This document shows positions 1 through 11,547 of a stretch of DNA of 64,000 nt, piece after piece (the first letter of the stretch is position 1; each line of letters begins with the position of its first letter). The notes beneath the pieces were generated by a model. That model was not told the origin of the DNA. It was given only the letters and a program-made list of their open reading frames with translations, and ran no database searches. A program made the translations under genes and the position numbers. This DNA is from Macrosoma leucophasiata (lineage: Eukaryota > Arthropoda > Insecta > Lepidoptera > Hedylidae): the NCBI GenBank assembly GCA_036365455.1, contig JAWQUS010000020.1, forward strand, positions 6,297,001 to 6,361,000. The letters are read 5' to 3'.

Positions 1-349
1 AATAATAATAATGGCAACCCATTATACGTCCCACTGCTGGGTACGTGTCTCTCCCCCTTTTTTTTGGAGGGAGGTCTCTAGCTTTCTCCACCACGCTGCT
101 TTAATGCGGATTGGTGGAGATACTGTTGGTGCCCGCTAACCCGCCGTCGGATGTTTTGTCGGAGGCCTTTCTGTTTTCATAAGGCCTCCGACAAGGTTTA
201 ACAACTGCTATCTATCGATAGCAACCGGGACTGACGGCTTAATTTGCCACTAGCTGTCATCCATCACACACCCGACCGCGCCTGTAACGCTTAACCGAGT
301 AGATCGCTTCCGATTTATACCACCGCGGCTGGTGGTCGGCCATACACGC
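1..349 (-). mobile_element. 5S rRNA-derived SINE, copy S1
   Basis: Read on the minus strand, this copy starts with a stretch resembling 5S rRNA: a GGTTAAGC segment like the 5S internal-control A box near 290 and a GATGGATGAC segment like box C near 260. A ~200-bp body with a 'GCCGTCAGTCCCGGTTGC' block follows, and the copy ends in an (ATT)n tail at the left window edge. The gene order (5S-like head, unrelated body, simple-repeat tail) is that of SINE3-type elements. The tail may continue outside the window. A second copy lies at 8360-8722 in the opposite orientation. Confidence 0.7.
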
Positions 350-1250
350 TCAAGTGTGAATTACTTTTGGGCAAAGTAAATACTTTATCGACCTAATGAA
401 AACGGAGTAATTTAAAATATTGATAGTTTAAATAAGCAGCTTTAGAGTTAAAATAAAAACTTGTAATAAGTAGGTTTTAATTATTATATTGGTGTTTTTT
501 GTGTTGTGGCATTTACGGAACGATTTGGTCGCTTTACGAGAAAGTCCTTTGTTAGTAAATTTAAAAAAGAAGTTGTTCCTTTTTTCACTTTAGTAATCTT
601 TATAAAAATTGAATATTTCCTGAGTTATGGTTGCTTTAGAATTTTACAGTTAGTGTGTAAGTATACTAAATTCTTCAAATTTTATTTGACGTAAATGTTA
701 AGTACACTGATTGTATTATAATTTGGTTTCATTAAAGACGTGACGCATATTAAACGCAAATTTTAATGAATGGGTGGCCTCATTGGTGAAGGCTCATAAA
801 ATAAATGTAATTGGTAGTTTTGAATGAAGACTTCTTTAGGTATATGTTGCAATTAAACTTGAAGTCACGTACGAATTTGTAGTCATGATTGTGAACTGTC
901 CAAGAGGTGGTCTTTGGGTATCAAAAAAATTGTGAAGTGTGACATCTCGCATATTAAAACTTTTGATGCGTAGTTTATTATTCTTAAGTACTATTTAACG
1001 AAGTATTCGTGATTCTATTTCTAATATACAATTAACGGTTTTTGATTCAGATACCTATCTAGTTGCTGAGCTATGCATATCGTTTATTGGTAGACTTCAC
1101 TGAAAATAGAGTCTACCTATGATTTTTTGATGATTTAAAAATGGTAAAGAAGCATACTGCTAGTGTTTGTAGGTAGAGAGACCGTGGAGACTCCCTCTCA
1201 AGACTAAAAAGTTGCCTAATTCATACAAAAAAATATTGACACGACTTAAT
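350..1250. other. AT-rich stretch, nothing recognised
   Basis: No coding exon, RNA gene or repeat shared with the rest of the window was seen here. A 62-codon open frame at 506-694 has no initiator context, splice signals or family resemblance and is probably chance. Confidence 0.5.
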
Positions 1251-1254
1251 GTAA

Positions 1255-1328
1255 GTATATTTTGTCTATAGGCCGCTGTATCCACGTGAATTGCATGCTT
1301 ATTTGCCACCATATTTAGATACATAAAA
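1255..1328 (+). repeat. RepA fragment (3' end)
   Basis: Only the terminal ~75 bp of RepA are present: the 'GTCTATAGGC' block, the GCATGCTTATTTGCCAC block and the A-run. Diverged. Confidence 0.6.
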
Positions 1329-2611
1329 AATCATGTCATCTCATCTTATTGCAACAAACTAGCTTTTATTTCCATAGTCCGACAATAAAGTTAGCTATTT
1401 CTGTTCCAATCTGTAATAACATGTTTCTATTCCAATTATTTATGCGAAATTTTGGAAAATTATCCAGGTAAATAACATCTTAAATGTTATGAAATATAAA
1501 CTACGATATATAGGTACATTCTCACTTTAAACATTAGTAGGATAGGTCCATAACATATTCATAAAACGATCGTTTATAATACATTTTATAGACCAGGGAC
1601 CATAAACTACTTTGAGCTGAGTTATTCTGTAACACAAAATTAACTCTGCCGATTGAAGTGTGTTTGCCTCCTTGCTCTTCAAAGACAAACCGCCGTTTTA
1701 TAGAAAGAGAGCGAGAATCATTCTCACTTCAATGAAATTAGTTTTGTCTTACCTACTTCAATAACTATAATAATAATCCTGCCCTATTGACCTTGGAGAA
1801 TAAAGACGATGGAGCACGGTGTCTGTTTTGAAAGTGTCCATCAAAACACACACTTTTTTCGCAGTTTTGACGTGACAACGTCTTAAATTAGGTTGCGGCT
1901 CGAAGTCACTCATGAAAAAGTGTAACGCCCGGTAACGTAACGATGAGTCACCGAACGAGAGAGAGGCCTGCCGGACCGGCGAATGCCTTTCTACCGAGAA
2001 AAAGACGTTGTCACGTAAAATCTTCGCCCGTAAAACCGACTTTACAGGCAACCACTTTTTTTTTTTGGTTAGATTATTTCTTATTTGAAACCACGAAAAT
2101 TGTTGAATTAATTATTCCATTGAAAACTGGAGGACAGGTTTTTTTTATTTTGAACTACACTCCCTTATTCTCAACTTCCCTAACGATACAATAGCTAAAT
2201 TAATATCGTATTTTTTCAGACGTCAGCGCTATTGTGGTAGATACCTACTACAAGCTTTATTTGCAGCGTGCGCTGGACACTCTCAAGTGCTCGTCCACAT
2301 CAGATACCACTCCTATATCTATTCTCCACGCAATTGACGTCATAGTCAACCTTCGACGTCGCTATAGCCGACAATGATCGAAATAATTATGAAGTCATTA
2401 CGCCTAATACCAGTAGTGGTCTGTGAAACAATTAGCAACAAGAATAGATATGGGGTCGTTATAATAGACTTAGTGCCCACCTGCAATGTTTTGGTGGCAA
2501 GACACATCCTTAGAATATTTATGTATAGTACTAAGAAAGGATATAAAATATTTACGCTGCTTGGAGGCCTAAAAAGGCTTTTTTAACTTGCTTTTATCAA
2601 CAATACCTTTT

Positions 2612-2907
2612 ACTGGTGGTAGGTAGAGCTCCAGTGACGGAGCTCGCGGGCGTAGGCACCACCGCATTCCTTAGATACTTGCCGCTAAATGGTAGTGTTC
2701 AGCACTATCGTGTTCCGGTCAGGTGGTAATGTACGGTCCTGTAATTTTCGGCACAGAGGCATAACACCTAAGGGATCAGGAGTGGTAACGCATCTGCATT
2801 TCGAACTTGGTCTTTGTGTAAGTGTCTATAGGCTGCAGTCATCACTTAACATCAATGTGAAGTGCATGCTTGTTTGCTACTTCCATTAAATATTAAAAAA
2901 AAACCTA
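2612..2907 (+). repeat. RepA, near full-length copy
   Basis: This copy runs from ACTGGTGGTAGGTAGAGCTC to a TTAAATATTAAAAAAAAA tail. The order of blocks defining the family is: a GAGCTCC..GGAGCTC hairpin close to the first end, 'CACCACCGCATT', 'TTGCCGCTAAATGGTAGTG', 'TTCCGGTCAGGTGGTAATG', 'GGCACAGAGGCATAACACC', 'CATCTGCATTT', 'GGCTGCAGTCATCACTTAAC', 'GCATGCTTGTTTGC', then ATTACAT and an A-run. About 35 copies or fragments occur in this window. No open frame is conserved, so the element is non-autonomous. It could be a SINE (A-tail) or a Helitron-like element (terminal hairpin); see findings. Confidence 0.85.
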
Positions 2908-2984
2908 AGTCTGAAGTGGCACACAAGCATAAATATTGTAGTCTATATATGTCATATCCACATTCCCATTGTATGTATGTATCT

Positions 2985-3371
2985 TCACGCTAGGTTCCTA
3001 ACGGGGTAGGCAGAGAGTGTAGAGCGCCAGATATCCCGGTTCTGACAAACCTCTCGTGCCTCGTTTACTTTCATCATTCTCTTCATACATGCACGCCGAT
3101 TCCTAAGACTTTTGATCCCACCATCAGACAGAACTCGACCTATTTGGTCATGGTAGGTCAGTCTTGGTCTTCCTGGGCCTCTGCAACCATCCACATTCGC
3201 ATTGTATATCTGTTTAGTCATTCGCTCATTCGACATTCTTTCTATATGCCCGAACCATCGGAGCATGCCTTTTTTCATTTTTACACCGATACTATCATTC
3301 ACACAAAGCCTCTTTCTTACATCTTCATTACGAACGCGATCGGTGAGTGATACACCGCAGATCTTGCGCAA
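2985..3371 (-). pseudogene. LINE reverse transcriptase relic (C-terminal part)
   Basis: An open minus-strand frame of about 128 codons encodes the region that follows the polymerase domain in many insect non-LTR retrotransposons: a basic stretch with 'MLRWFGHIERM', then 'GRPRLTYHDQI' and a Trp-containing 'RDIWRSTL' near the end. This G-H-x-x-R-M and G-R-P-R arrangement is a recognisable ORF2 C-terminal signature. No palm-domain motif (such as YADD) is in the window upstream of it, so the copy is 5' truncated and dead. Relatives lie at 11318-11547 (minus) and 36010-36215 (plus). RTE-like assignment is inference. Confidence 0.65.
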
Positions 3372-3410
3372 TGATCTTGGTAGAAGCGTTGCCTGGCCTC
3401 AGTTCTGAGT

Positions 3411-3495
3411 TGCTATGCCCCTGTCTCGGAACTTACAGGACCGTATATTACCACCTGACCGGAAAACAATAATGCTGAACACTGCCATTTAGCGG
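3411..3495 (-). repeat. RepA fragment
   Basis: Middle part of RepA on the minus strand (cataacacc-like block to the TTTAGCGG block), cut off exactly where the hAT-like MITE at 3496 begins. Confidence 0.7.
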
Positions 3496-3774
3496 CATAG
3501 AGCAACACGGGCCACTGGTCACGGCAGACCGGTGGGGAGTGACCAAATGGTCCTATGTCTGTCGCCCAGATATTTAAATGTGTGCATGAAATTGTTTATG
3601 TATTTTGTTAAAGTCAAGGTGTGAGTTTCGTAGTTTTGTAGACGATTTTTGTAGTGTGAGTGTGTGTCACACGTAATTTCCCCCGCAAAAAATGTCAGAC
3701 TGTTTTGCATCGGTAATAAACGCTATGGCTACTGCCCTCCGGTCCGCCGCGGTCGGTGGGCCGAGTTGCTCTAT
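3496..3774. mobile_element. hAT-like MITE, copy E1
   Basis: Terminal inverted repeats start CATAGAGCAACACGGGCCAC on the left and end GTGGGCCGAGTTGCTCTAT on the right. The interior carries the family's TGTGAGTGTGTGTCACACG and GCATCGGTAATA blocks. No matching target-site duplication is visible (TTTAGCGG against TTTCTTTT), unlike the other copies; the left side is a RepA fragment. Confidence 0.75.
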
Positions 3775-3777
3775 TTT

Positions 3778-4036
3778 CTTTTTATGTGATGGTAGTGGCA
3801 AACAAGCATGCAGTTCACATTGATGTTAAGTGATGACTGCAGCCTATAGACACCCACACAATGACCAGAGGTCAAAATGCAGATGAGTTACCACTCCTCA
3901 GGCCTAAGGTGTTATGTCTCTCTGCCGGTAATTACCGGACCGGAACACGATAATGCTGACCACTACCGTTTAGCGGTAAGTAGATAAGGTATTGCGGTGG
4001 TGCCTACGCCCGCGTGCTCCGTCACTGGAGCTCTAC
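3778..4036 (-). repeat. RepA, near full-length copy
   Basis: Minus-strand copy running from a TTTTTATG run through GTGGCAAACAAGCATGCAG to GAGCTCTAC. All family blocks are present. Confidence 0.85.
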
Positions 4037-4057
4037 AGGAGGATCATTGGAATTTAT

Positions 4058-4231
4058 GTGGTAATGTACGGAGCTGTACTGCCCGCACTAGACATTTAGG
4101 CCTCAGAAGTGGAAACCAATTACCTACATTGTAATCTCTGGTCTGATGTAGATGTTTATAGGCTACAGTATTACATACTATCAATGTGAATTGCATGCCT
4201 GTTTGCCACTTAATTTCATTAAAAAAAAATT
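4058..4231 (+). repeat. RepA, degenerate copy
   Basis: Diverged plus-strand copy lacking the hairpin end. It keeps GGTAATGTACGG, AGGCCTCAGAAGTGG, the GCATGCCTGTTTGCCAC block and the A-run. It is adjacent to and inverted relative to the copy at 3778-4036. Confidence 0.6.
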
Positions 4232-4289
4232 ACCACGATATTTTAACTTTATTCCGTACACAATCGATGTATCTCACTTCAGGCAAACT

Positions 4290-4522
4290 ACGAATTACTT
4301 AAGCGAAAGTTTGTATGTATGTTTGTTACTCCTTCACGCAAAAACTGCTGAACCGATTTTCATGAAATTTGGCACACACATAGAGGGTAACTTGGATTAA
4401 CACATAGTTTTTATCCTGAAAAAATGTTCATGTGGGATGCCATGGGATGATTTGATGAGTTTCCACAGGTTGCGCAAAAAGCGACCTACACGAGGGCGGA
4501 GTCGCGGGCAACAGCTAGTTTA
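4290..4522 (+). repeat. LINE/SINE 3'-tail repeat (K type)
   Basis: Contains 'CTGCTGAACCGATTTTCATG' followed about 180 bp later by 'GGGCAACAGCTAGTT', a widespread insect repeat type. Related copies in this window are at 21555-21735, 26030-26185, 26930-27110 and 61940-62130. Confidence 0.6.
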
Positions 4523-4839
4523 ACTTGATACTATATAATATTAAAAATTAGTTTAACTTACTTTCTACTATATACAAGTAGCTAAATCATTTTAATGATA
4601 CTAAATTGGTATCAACTAGTAAACGTAATGTATAACGGAATTACTTGGCCTGTTAAAATTAATATCAAATATTATTTTATCTTTTACGGTGGATTATACA
4701 TAATCTAATGGCTGCAATTAACCTATAAATACGAAATTTAATTAACAACGTACGCTTTATATCTTGGAGATAATTTAAAGGCGCTATTAAGCTGTTATAG
4801 TTACAAACTATCTGGTTTAAAATAGAGAATACAAAAAAA

Positions 4840-5153
4840 CATACAGCAACACGGGCCACCGGCCGCGGCGCGGACCGGGGGGGAGTAGCCATATGCAGGC
4901 TTTCCCCTCTCTCAAAGTGGAAGACCAAATAGTCCTATGCCTGTCGCCCAGGTATTTAAATGAGTTCGTGAAATTGTTTATGTATTTTGTTAAAGTCAAG
5001 TTGTGAGTTTCGTAGAAGTAGACGATTTTTGTAGTGTGAGTGTGTGTCACACGTATTTCCCCCCGCAAAAATGACAGATTGCTTTGCATCGGTACTTTAA
5101 TACGCTATGGCTACCCCCCTCCGACCGCGAACAGTGGGCCGAGTTGCTCTATG
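4840..5153. mobile_element. hAT-like MITE, copy E2
   Basis: Ends are CATACAGCAACACGGGCCAC and GGGCCGAGTTGCTCTATG. The flanks carry the same string ACAAAAAAA on both sides (4831-4839 and 5154-5162), an 8-9 bp target-site duplication. Confidence 0.85.
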
Positions 5154-5207
5154 ACAAAAAAATATAAGCTGAAATTTTATTGGGGTAAGTATGTACCTAC
5201 TTACTGT

Positions 5208-5492
5208 ACTGGTGGTAGAGCTCTAGTGATGGAGCTCGTGGGCGTAGGCACCACCGCATTACCTAATATACTTGCCGCTAAATGGTAGTGTTCAGCACTA
5301 TCGTGTTCCGGTCAAGTGGTAATGTATGGCCTTGTAATTTCCGGCACAGAGGCATAACACCTTAGGCCTCAGAAGTGGTAACACATCTGCATTTTGATCT
5401 TGGTCTTTGTGTAAGTGTCTGTAGGCTGCAGTCATCACTTAACATCAATGTGAACTGCATGCTTGTTTGCCACTTCCATTACATAAAAAAAC
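5208..5492 (+). repeat. RepA, full-length copy
   Basis: Runs from ACTGGTGGTAGAGCTCTAGT to CATTACATAAAAAAA and is a good representative of the family. It starts only 55 bp after MITE E2. Confidence 0.9.
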
Positions 5493-6489
5493 CTACTACA
5501 ATATTCATTTCACGTGACTTTATTATTTTACTTACATTCAACATATCTAAACAATAAATAAGAAATTACAACAAGATTGATTGAAGATCCTATCTGCTAA
5601 TTTCTGCCACATTGGCTGCAGCGCTGGTGTGATGAATATTAGCAAGTTTTACGTTATGAGGATCGACATCTGTTTTGGTTTAGGTTAGGTGCATATCAAG
5701 ATGTTAGACTTATACATATTTACAAATATTCGAACTTCGAACGTCGAAAAATGTGCTCAAACAATACTCAAGAAAACAATTGTCATAGTCCGGGCAATTT
5801 AGACATTGACCCTTGTAAAAAATCCCAGAAAGCTGAAAATTTGCATAGATGTTAGGGACACCATTGTTATGAAATTGTGAAAAGTCCCCATCGATCCCAT
5901 GTCTGCAAACATTTTTATTTAAGGTTAAAGGTTGCAAAAATGAATATTTTGAATTTTTCAGCGAAATGGTTAGTTTTATAAAATATGTCAGACAAAAATT
6001 GGAGATCATGCAAAATTATCTACAAATATTGTATTTACACATTTTTTCATAACACTTACAAGTTTTGAGAAAAAACAATTACAATACATCTACGAGTATG
6101 TACATTTTCAGCTTTCTGGGAATTAGTGCTAGGTTATCCCTATTTTTGGGCTAAATTAACCGGACTATCATATTTTACTGCAGTTTAAGAAGTTAATACA
6201 TGTAGATATAACATTATATAACCGTTTATACTTGTGCAACATAAGCTTTAGTTATAGACAAGTAATAATACCAAAATATCAACTCCATGATATTTTTAGG
6301 TTCCTTATCGCGTTTTATTGTTCGCACATTAGCACATAAATCGATATCACAGTATTTATTAAATAATTGTGACTTATTATTTATGCTTGAATTCAAGAGT
6401 TTTTTATTATAAATCAAAATAAATAGTCGTATGTATATTTATCGCTTGAGAACGCCTGAATCTATTCTATGTAGCATATGTTTTTATAT
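5493..6489. other. No recognised feature
   Basis: AT-rich DNA. A 99-codon minus-strand frame at 5710-6009 shows no family motif, no splice-site pattern and no codon bias that would support a gene. Confidence 0.5.
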
Positions 6490-6776
6490 ATCATGAAAAT
6501 AGCAAACAAGAACACTGTTCACATTGATGGTAAGTGAATATTGTAGCCTTTAAACATCTACGGTTAAAAATACCATAGTAACATAATATTTTAATGTAGA
6601 TGCTTTGCCACTTGAGAACTGGTTAGCTATGCCTCTGTGATGGAACGGTTTACGATTTACGGGATGGTTTACCACCTGGAAGACGATGAGGAAGAAAACT
6701 GCTATTTAGCAGCCAGTGATTATGTAATGCCTATACTCTCGAACTCTACAAATGCTGGAACTCTACCACCAGTATA
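6490..6776 (-). repeat. RepA, old diverged copy
   Basis: The order of blocks is kept (GCAAACAAGAACACTGTTCAC, GATGCTTTGCCAC, TACCACCTGG, GGAACTCTACCACCAGT) but the identity is low. Confidence 0.6.
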
Positions 6777-7680
6777 ATTTATTTTATACCAGCTTTTGAG
6801 CACGCCGGGGTGGCACTTGTAAAATATTGCCCTGATATGACGTACTTCATACCAACTTACGAAGGCCTCGGTGGTTGGTGACTGTATGCATTCACACCAA
6901 CATTTATTGCTGTGTACTTTAATGTACTGTAATTTGCTATAGATATGTAATTTCCTACAACGCGGTGTACTTAGTAGACGTCATGGTAATGCAACAATAG
7001 CCATCTAGGTCAGTTGTGACGTCAGCTACAATTAGGGTTGCCAGCGTTTGCAAGAAATGAAGGTCTTGTAAAAAATTGTGAATTAAAATATATTTTACTG
7101 AAATGCAAAACTGCACATTTATTTGAGTTGGAATTTTATTTACTTGAATTGGTTTCAATGTAAAAAATACAAATTATGATTCTAGAGACGCCATTGATGT
7201 TACGTGATTATGAAGCCAAAAGATGGGTATGAGACCTCCTAATCGAAACAGTTTTTCCTATACAAATAGGAATATATTTAGAAAGGATATTTATTTTGCC
7301 TTTGTACAGTAAACAGGGATAGAGAGCTATAGATTTTCAATTTAGCGTATCCAAATATGTATATAAAAATATTTTTGTTGCGATTTATTTCATTTATCCT
7401 TGCTACGCAATGGGATTCGATTATTGTATATCGCTGCATAAAATTCCTCTTATAAAGGTTTAAGCTGAAAATAGAAGCTACCTATCTTTTTATTTAAAAA
7501 ATCTATGTCAAATGACAACCCTGTGATGTTCACATGAAGGTACTAAACTTGAACACGTTCAAGTTTCGTTAAATAGCGATGATTGTGAAAACAAATATTT
7601 TTCAGCGTTTCAAACGTTGTTATAATATTTACCTACCTTCGCGAAGTGTATGAAATATAATATTATGATAACATTATTTT
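6777..7680. other. No recognised feature
   Basis: No coding, RNA or repeat signature was identified on either strand. Confidence 0.45.
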
Positions 7681-7689
7681 TAGCAACTG

Positions 7690-7935
7690 AATAATAAACA
7701 CACCACATAGGCACACCGCGGACACTCCGCCAAAATTCCATACAAACGCTTAATTCTATTATTCTCTATTACACAGCCGTCAATCAGTGTCGTATATTTA
7801 CACGTGCACCTGTATGCGTAGCACGTAGAGAATACCAATCGTCGCCCATAAGAGGGGTGGGGTAGGGTGAGGCGGAAAAATCGAGCGGGACGTCGAAGTG
7901 CCCTTTCTATACGTAGTATTATTACATATTATCTG
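7690..7935 (+). repeat. RepD copy
   Basis: Shares GACACTCCGCCAAAATTCC, CGTCGCCCATAAGAGGGG, GGGACGTCGAAGTG and TCTATACGTAGTATTATTAC with 31360-31618, 32306-32430 and 61025-61140. Short non-coding interspersed repeat; its class is not clear to me. Confidence 0.7.
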
Positions 7936-8359
7936 ACATAGGTATAAGTAAATCTTGATTTCAAATGAACTCTATCTTTTGGCGGGCAACCGTCCCGCAA
8001 GCGAGACAGTCCCGCATTGATAAAGCGTGCCGCAATGTCCCGCAAAACGTTGTATGCATCTTAACAATGTCCCGCATTCTGTCATCTTGTCAGTCAAACA
8101 GACTGAACCGGAATAATATGAGCGTCTTTAGGGAAGGCTCTGTCCAGAAGTGAACGTCTTACAGCTGGAGCGACGATGAAGTAAGAAATGTATCCAAAGT
8201 TTAATTTTATAAAAATGTACAGGACTTCAGTTATATATTTTTCTAGATTAGCTTTAATTAATAATTTAAAAATTCTAATCATCATAATCAACAATAACAT
8301 TGCTTAGATTTTTTTTCTTCTTTTTTTCATTTTAAAACTTTAATAAATTAGTAGTTGAA

Positions 8360-8722
8360 GCGCGCATGGCCCGGCGGCTCGTGTAGAACGTAAGGGATCT
8401 ACTCGGTTAAGCACTACGGGCGTGGTCGTGTAGTGTGATGGGTGACCGCTAGTGGATAATTAAATGCGCGTTTCCGTGCTTCGGAGGGCACGTTAAGCCG
8501 TCGGTCCCGGTTGCTATTGTTAGATAGCAGTCGTTAAACCTTGTCGGAGGCCTTATGGGCGGTTTGAAAACATCCGATAGCGGGTTGGCCACTAACCGAC
8601 CCACCTCCACCAATCCGCATTGGAGCAGCGTGGTGGAGTAAGCTCCAGGCCTCCCCCCAAAAAGGGGAGAGACTCGTGCCCAGTAGTGGGACGTATAATG
8701 GGTTGCCATTATTATTATTATT
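8360..8722 (+). mobile_element. 5S rRNA-derived SINE, copy S2
   Basis: The head (8360-8460) resembles the 3' two thirds of 5S rRNA, with CGGTTAAGCA at the A-box position and GATGGGTGACCGCT at the box-C position. The body shows 'GGCACGTTAAGCCGTCGGTC' and the hairpin-prone 'TTGTCGGAGGCC' region, and the tail is (ATT)5-6 after TGGGTTGCC. Opposite orientation to S1; the two share their whole length with moderate divergence. Confidence 0.75.
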
Positions 8723-10255
8723 AATAAATTAATAGTAGTTTAAAAACCTTAACCAAACTATCTTAAAATTAATGAATAAAGTAATAAGTATAAAAATAGA
8801 GTTATAGTAAAATAATTATTTTATTAATATTTTTTCTTTCTTCGCAATAATACTTGCGAGTGAACTTAAATAATTATAAATGCAATTTAAATTTGAAAAC
8901 ATTTTGCGTCAATGATAAATTTCCGCGGGTTCACAATGATGCAGGTTAATAAAATACGTAATTAATTATGTTTTTTCTCTAATAAACTACGTTTTAATGG
9001 ACTCGGTATGGTTCGATTCGCACGAATTATTTTCAATGTCCAACATATTTTTTACTGCGCAGTTTCCGGATAATTTACGTCAGTCGCTTTAGGATCCTTT
9101 CACGCAATTGTCACAAAAACCTTTGTATTCTAGGTATTTACTGTGCCTTTATCTTGTTTTTTCTTCTGTTTCAATCAGCGACAACAGGTTGAAATCGATG
9201 GTTTCAATTGTTTTGTTGATAAAAGGAATAGATTTTTTTATTGATATTTAAACTATAAGTTTTTTTTATCTCTGTTTTGATTCGTCTAATGTCTGTTTTA
9301 CTTTTACTTTATGTAATAGTTATTCACTCTAGGTAATTATTGATTTTTATAGATTTTTAATGACTTTGAGAATGATTGCAAAATCTTACTTGAAATAAAA
9401 ATTATTTTCTTTCTTTCTATAAAGTAAATAATGATAAACCGCTATCATAAACGTATTTAAGCTGCTAATGTTTTTTTTGTTATTTGCTATCTTATGTAGT
9501 CTTCCATATGAATACAAAACCGGGCAAAAGCATGTCTGGTCACGCACAATGTAGGGTTCCGTTTCATAGTAGATTATACAAGTTCATCGACGATTACTCG
9601 TAAACTTTTTTTTTTTTTATTCTATTTTTTTAAAGGGGTTTTGTCTAACGACATGTCAACCCCATCGTACCCAATACAAACTTAAACCGTAAAGTCTACT
9701 TTGCTGTGTTCTTAGATATTTTTACTTTTTAATTCATTAGACAAATGTACCTATATACTATTATTGTGTTTTTTCACATGTTTATACATTACCGTTTAGC
9801 TGGCAGAGTGTGAGGGTGGAGAAAAGGACACACACACACACACTTGATTTTTACAAATTACGGCACTTTAAGGCTTAATATTTTCCAAACGAATCTCATA
9901 ATAAAAAAATGATTGCAAGTAACGTGAAATGAGTATCGTTTCACATCATACATAGAATTAAGGCACAATTAAGGACACACCGCGAGTTTACTGCGTAACA
10001 AATAAATGAGACTGTTAAAAAAATATACGAGCGGACGAGAAAAAATTACCAATTTAACTTTTAATTAATTTTTTACGTATAATTGAAAATTTTTGGTTTG
10101 TCACGTTGGACTTCTGATCGTTGAATTTGTTTTATATAGGTATGTAGTTATAAATAAACTGTAAAAACCCGTTGAATTTTGTGACGTATATCTTTAAATA
10201 AGTTAGATAATAATGTTGTAATACTTATATGTATGTACTTATATAATCTATATAT
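8723..10255. other. No gene; AT-rich with a short (CA)n tract
   Basis: The only distinct item is a (CA) run at about 9829-9843. The phrase CGCAATAATACTTGCGAGTG near 8841 resembles the outer flank of the tRNA-like elements at 47161 and 50258, and may be a relic of that family. Confidence 0.45.
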
Positions 10256-10503
10256 TAAAAAAATCAATTGCTGTTCGTAAGTCTCGCTAAAACTCGAGAA
10301 CGGCTGGACCGATTTGGCTACTTTTGGTGTTGAATGATTTTTAGAAGTCCAGGGAAGGTTTAGAAGGTAAGAAAATATGAAGAAATTGAAGGGAAATAGT
10401 AAAAACCACAATTTCATTTTCCCGTACAAATAGTTCGTATCTATCAATTCTTTGACACATTATTTCATTGTGAGGCAATACGAAGTTTGCCGGGTCAGCT
10501 AGT
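10256..10503 (+). repeat. Repeat L, copy 1
   Basis: ~248-bp element with ACTCGAGAACGGCTGGACCG near the start and GTTTGCCGGGTCAGCTAGT at the end. A close copy lies at 18108-18376 in the same orientation. The 'gaacggctggaccgatttggct' type is common at 3' ends of insect non-LTR elements. Confidence 0.75.
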
Positions 10504-10963
10504 AATACATAATTAAATGATACAATTAAAGCAAATTATACCATTTTGCTATAAAAAATGCTTTATAATGTTCATTTTGGTAATTACACATTTAAAATTC
10601 TCAAACGCAATAATCTCAAACACTTAACACAAACGTACTTATATAAAAAAAATGAATTTAAATAATTTTTAAATTTAAAAACAGGCGAATAGCAAATTAA
10701 ATAAACAACGGAAAACTGGTGACATGATTCTGTCTATCTTACTTATAATTATTTTAACAGATGCGAAATTAAGAAAAAAAAAACATGGAAAGAAAAGGTT
10801 TTACCAATTAGTTCTTTAGGCTGTGGCTTAACTATAGACGGGATTTGTATCTACAACCCTTAAAATCAGCACACTGATAATAAAAAAATACCTTTCGTCA
10901 CGTAGGCAGAGGTAAATGCATTCGTTCAAGCAAACATATTTATTATATTACTTAATAGGTTTA

Positions 10964-11186
10964 ATATACTTGCCGCTAAATAGTAGTGTTCAGCACTATC
11001 GTGTTCCGGTCAGGTGGTAATGTACGGCCCTGTAATTTCCGGCACAGAGGCATAACACCTAAGGCCTCAGGAGTGGTAACGCATCTGCATTTTGACCTCT
11101 GGTCTTTGTGTGGGTGCCTGCAGTCATCACTTAACATCAATGTGAACTGCATGCCTGTTAGCCTCTTTCAAAACATAAAAAAAGGT
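10964..11186 (+). repeat. RepA, 5'-truncated copy
   Basis: Begins inside the CTTGCCGCTAAAT block and runs to ACATAAAAAAAGG. The hairpin end is missing. Confidence 0.8.
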
Positions 11187-11310
11187 ACATGCAAACACCC
11201 AGGATTCGCCGGTTAGGTATATTTTGGCGCATGTAACAGATGGCGAACCTGTTGTGTTGACATCTCCCAAACCAAGATATTTACCAAACTCCGAGGGTGG
11301 CACTAGGAAT
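11187..11310 (-). repeat. SINE-H 3' fragment
   Basis: Matches the tail half of SINE-H ('ACACCCAGGATTCGCCGG', 'GTAACAGATGGCGAACCTG'). The tRNA-derived head is not present. Confidence 0.55.
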
Positions 11311-11317
11311 ATGAAAT

Positions 11318-11547
11318 ATTATATGTGTCTTCAAGCCAGGTTCCTTACGGGGTAGGCAGAGAGTGTTAAGCTCCAGATATCCCTGTCCTGACATACCTTC
11401 CGTGCCTCATCTACATTCATCATTCTTTCAAACATGCACGCCGATTCTTAAGACTCTTGACTTCAGCAATAGACAGAACTCGACTTATTTGGTCATGGTA
11501 GGTCAGTCTTGGTTGTCCTGGGTCTCTGCAACCATCCACATTCGTTA
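11318..11547 (-). pseudogene. LINE reverse transcriptase relic
   Basis: Shares TTCCTTACGGGGTAGGCAGA, CATGCACGCCGATTCTTAAG and GGTCATGGTAGGTCAGTC with the C-terminal LINE frame at 2985-3371. The frame is broken in places. Confidence 0.6.

Noticed and set aside
1758..2194. Overlapping 83- and 97-codon open frames on both strands
   Set aside because: They shadow each other, have no splice signals or known motif, and sit in non-conserved AT-rich DNA.
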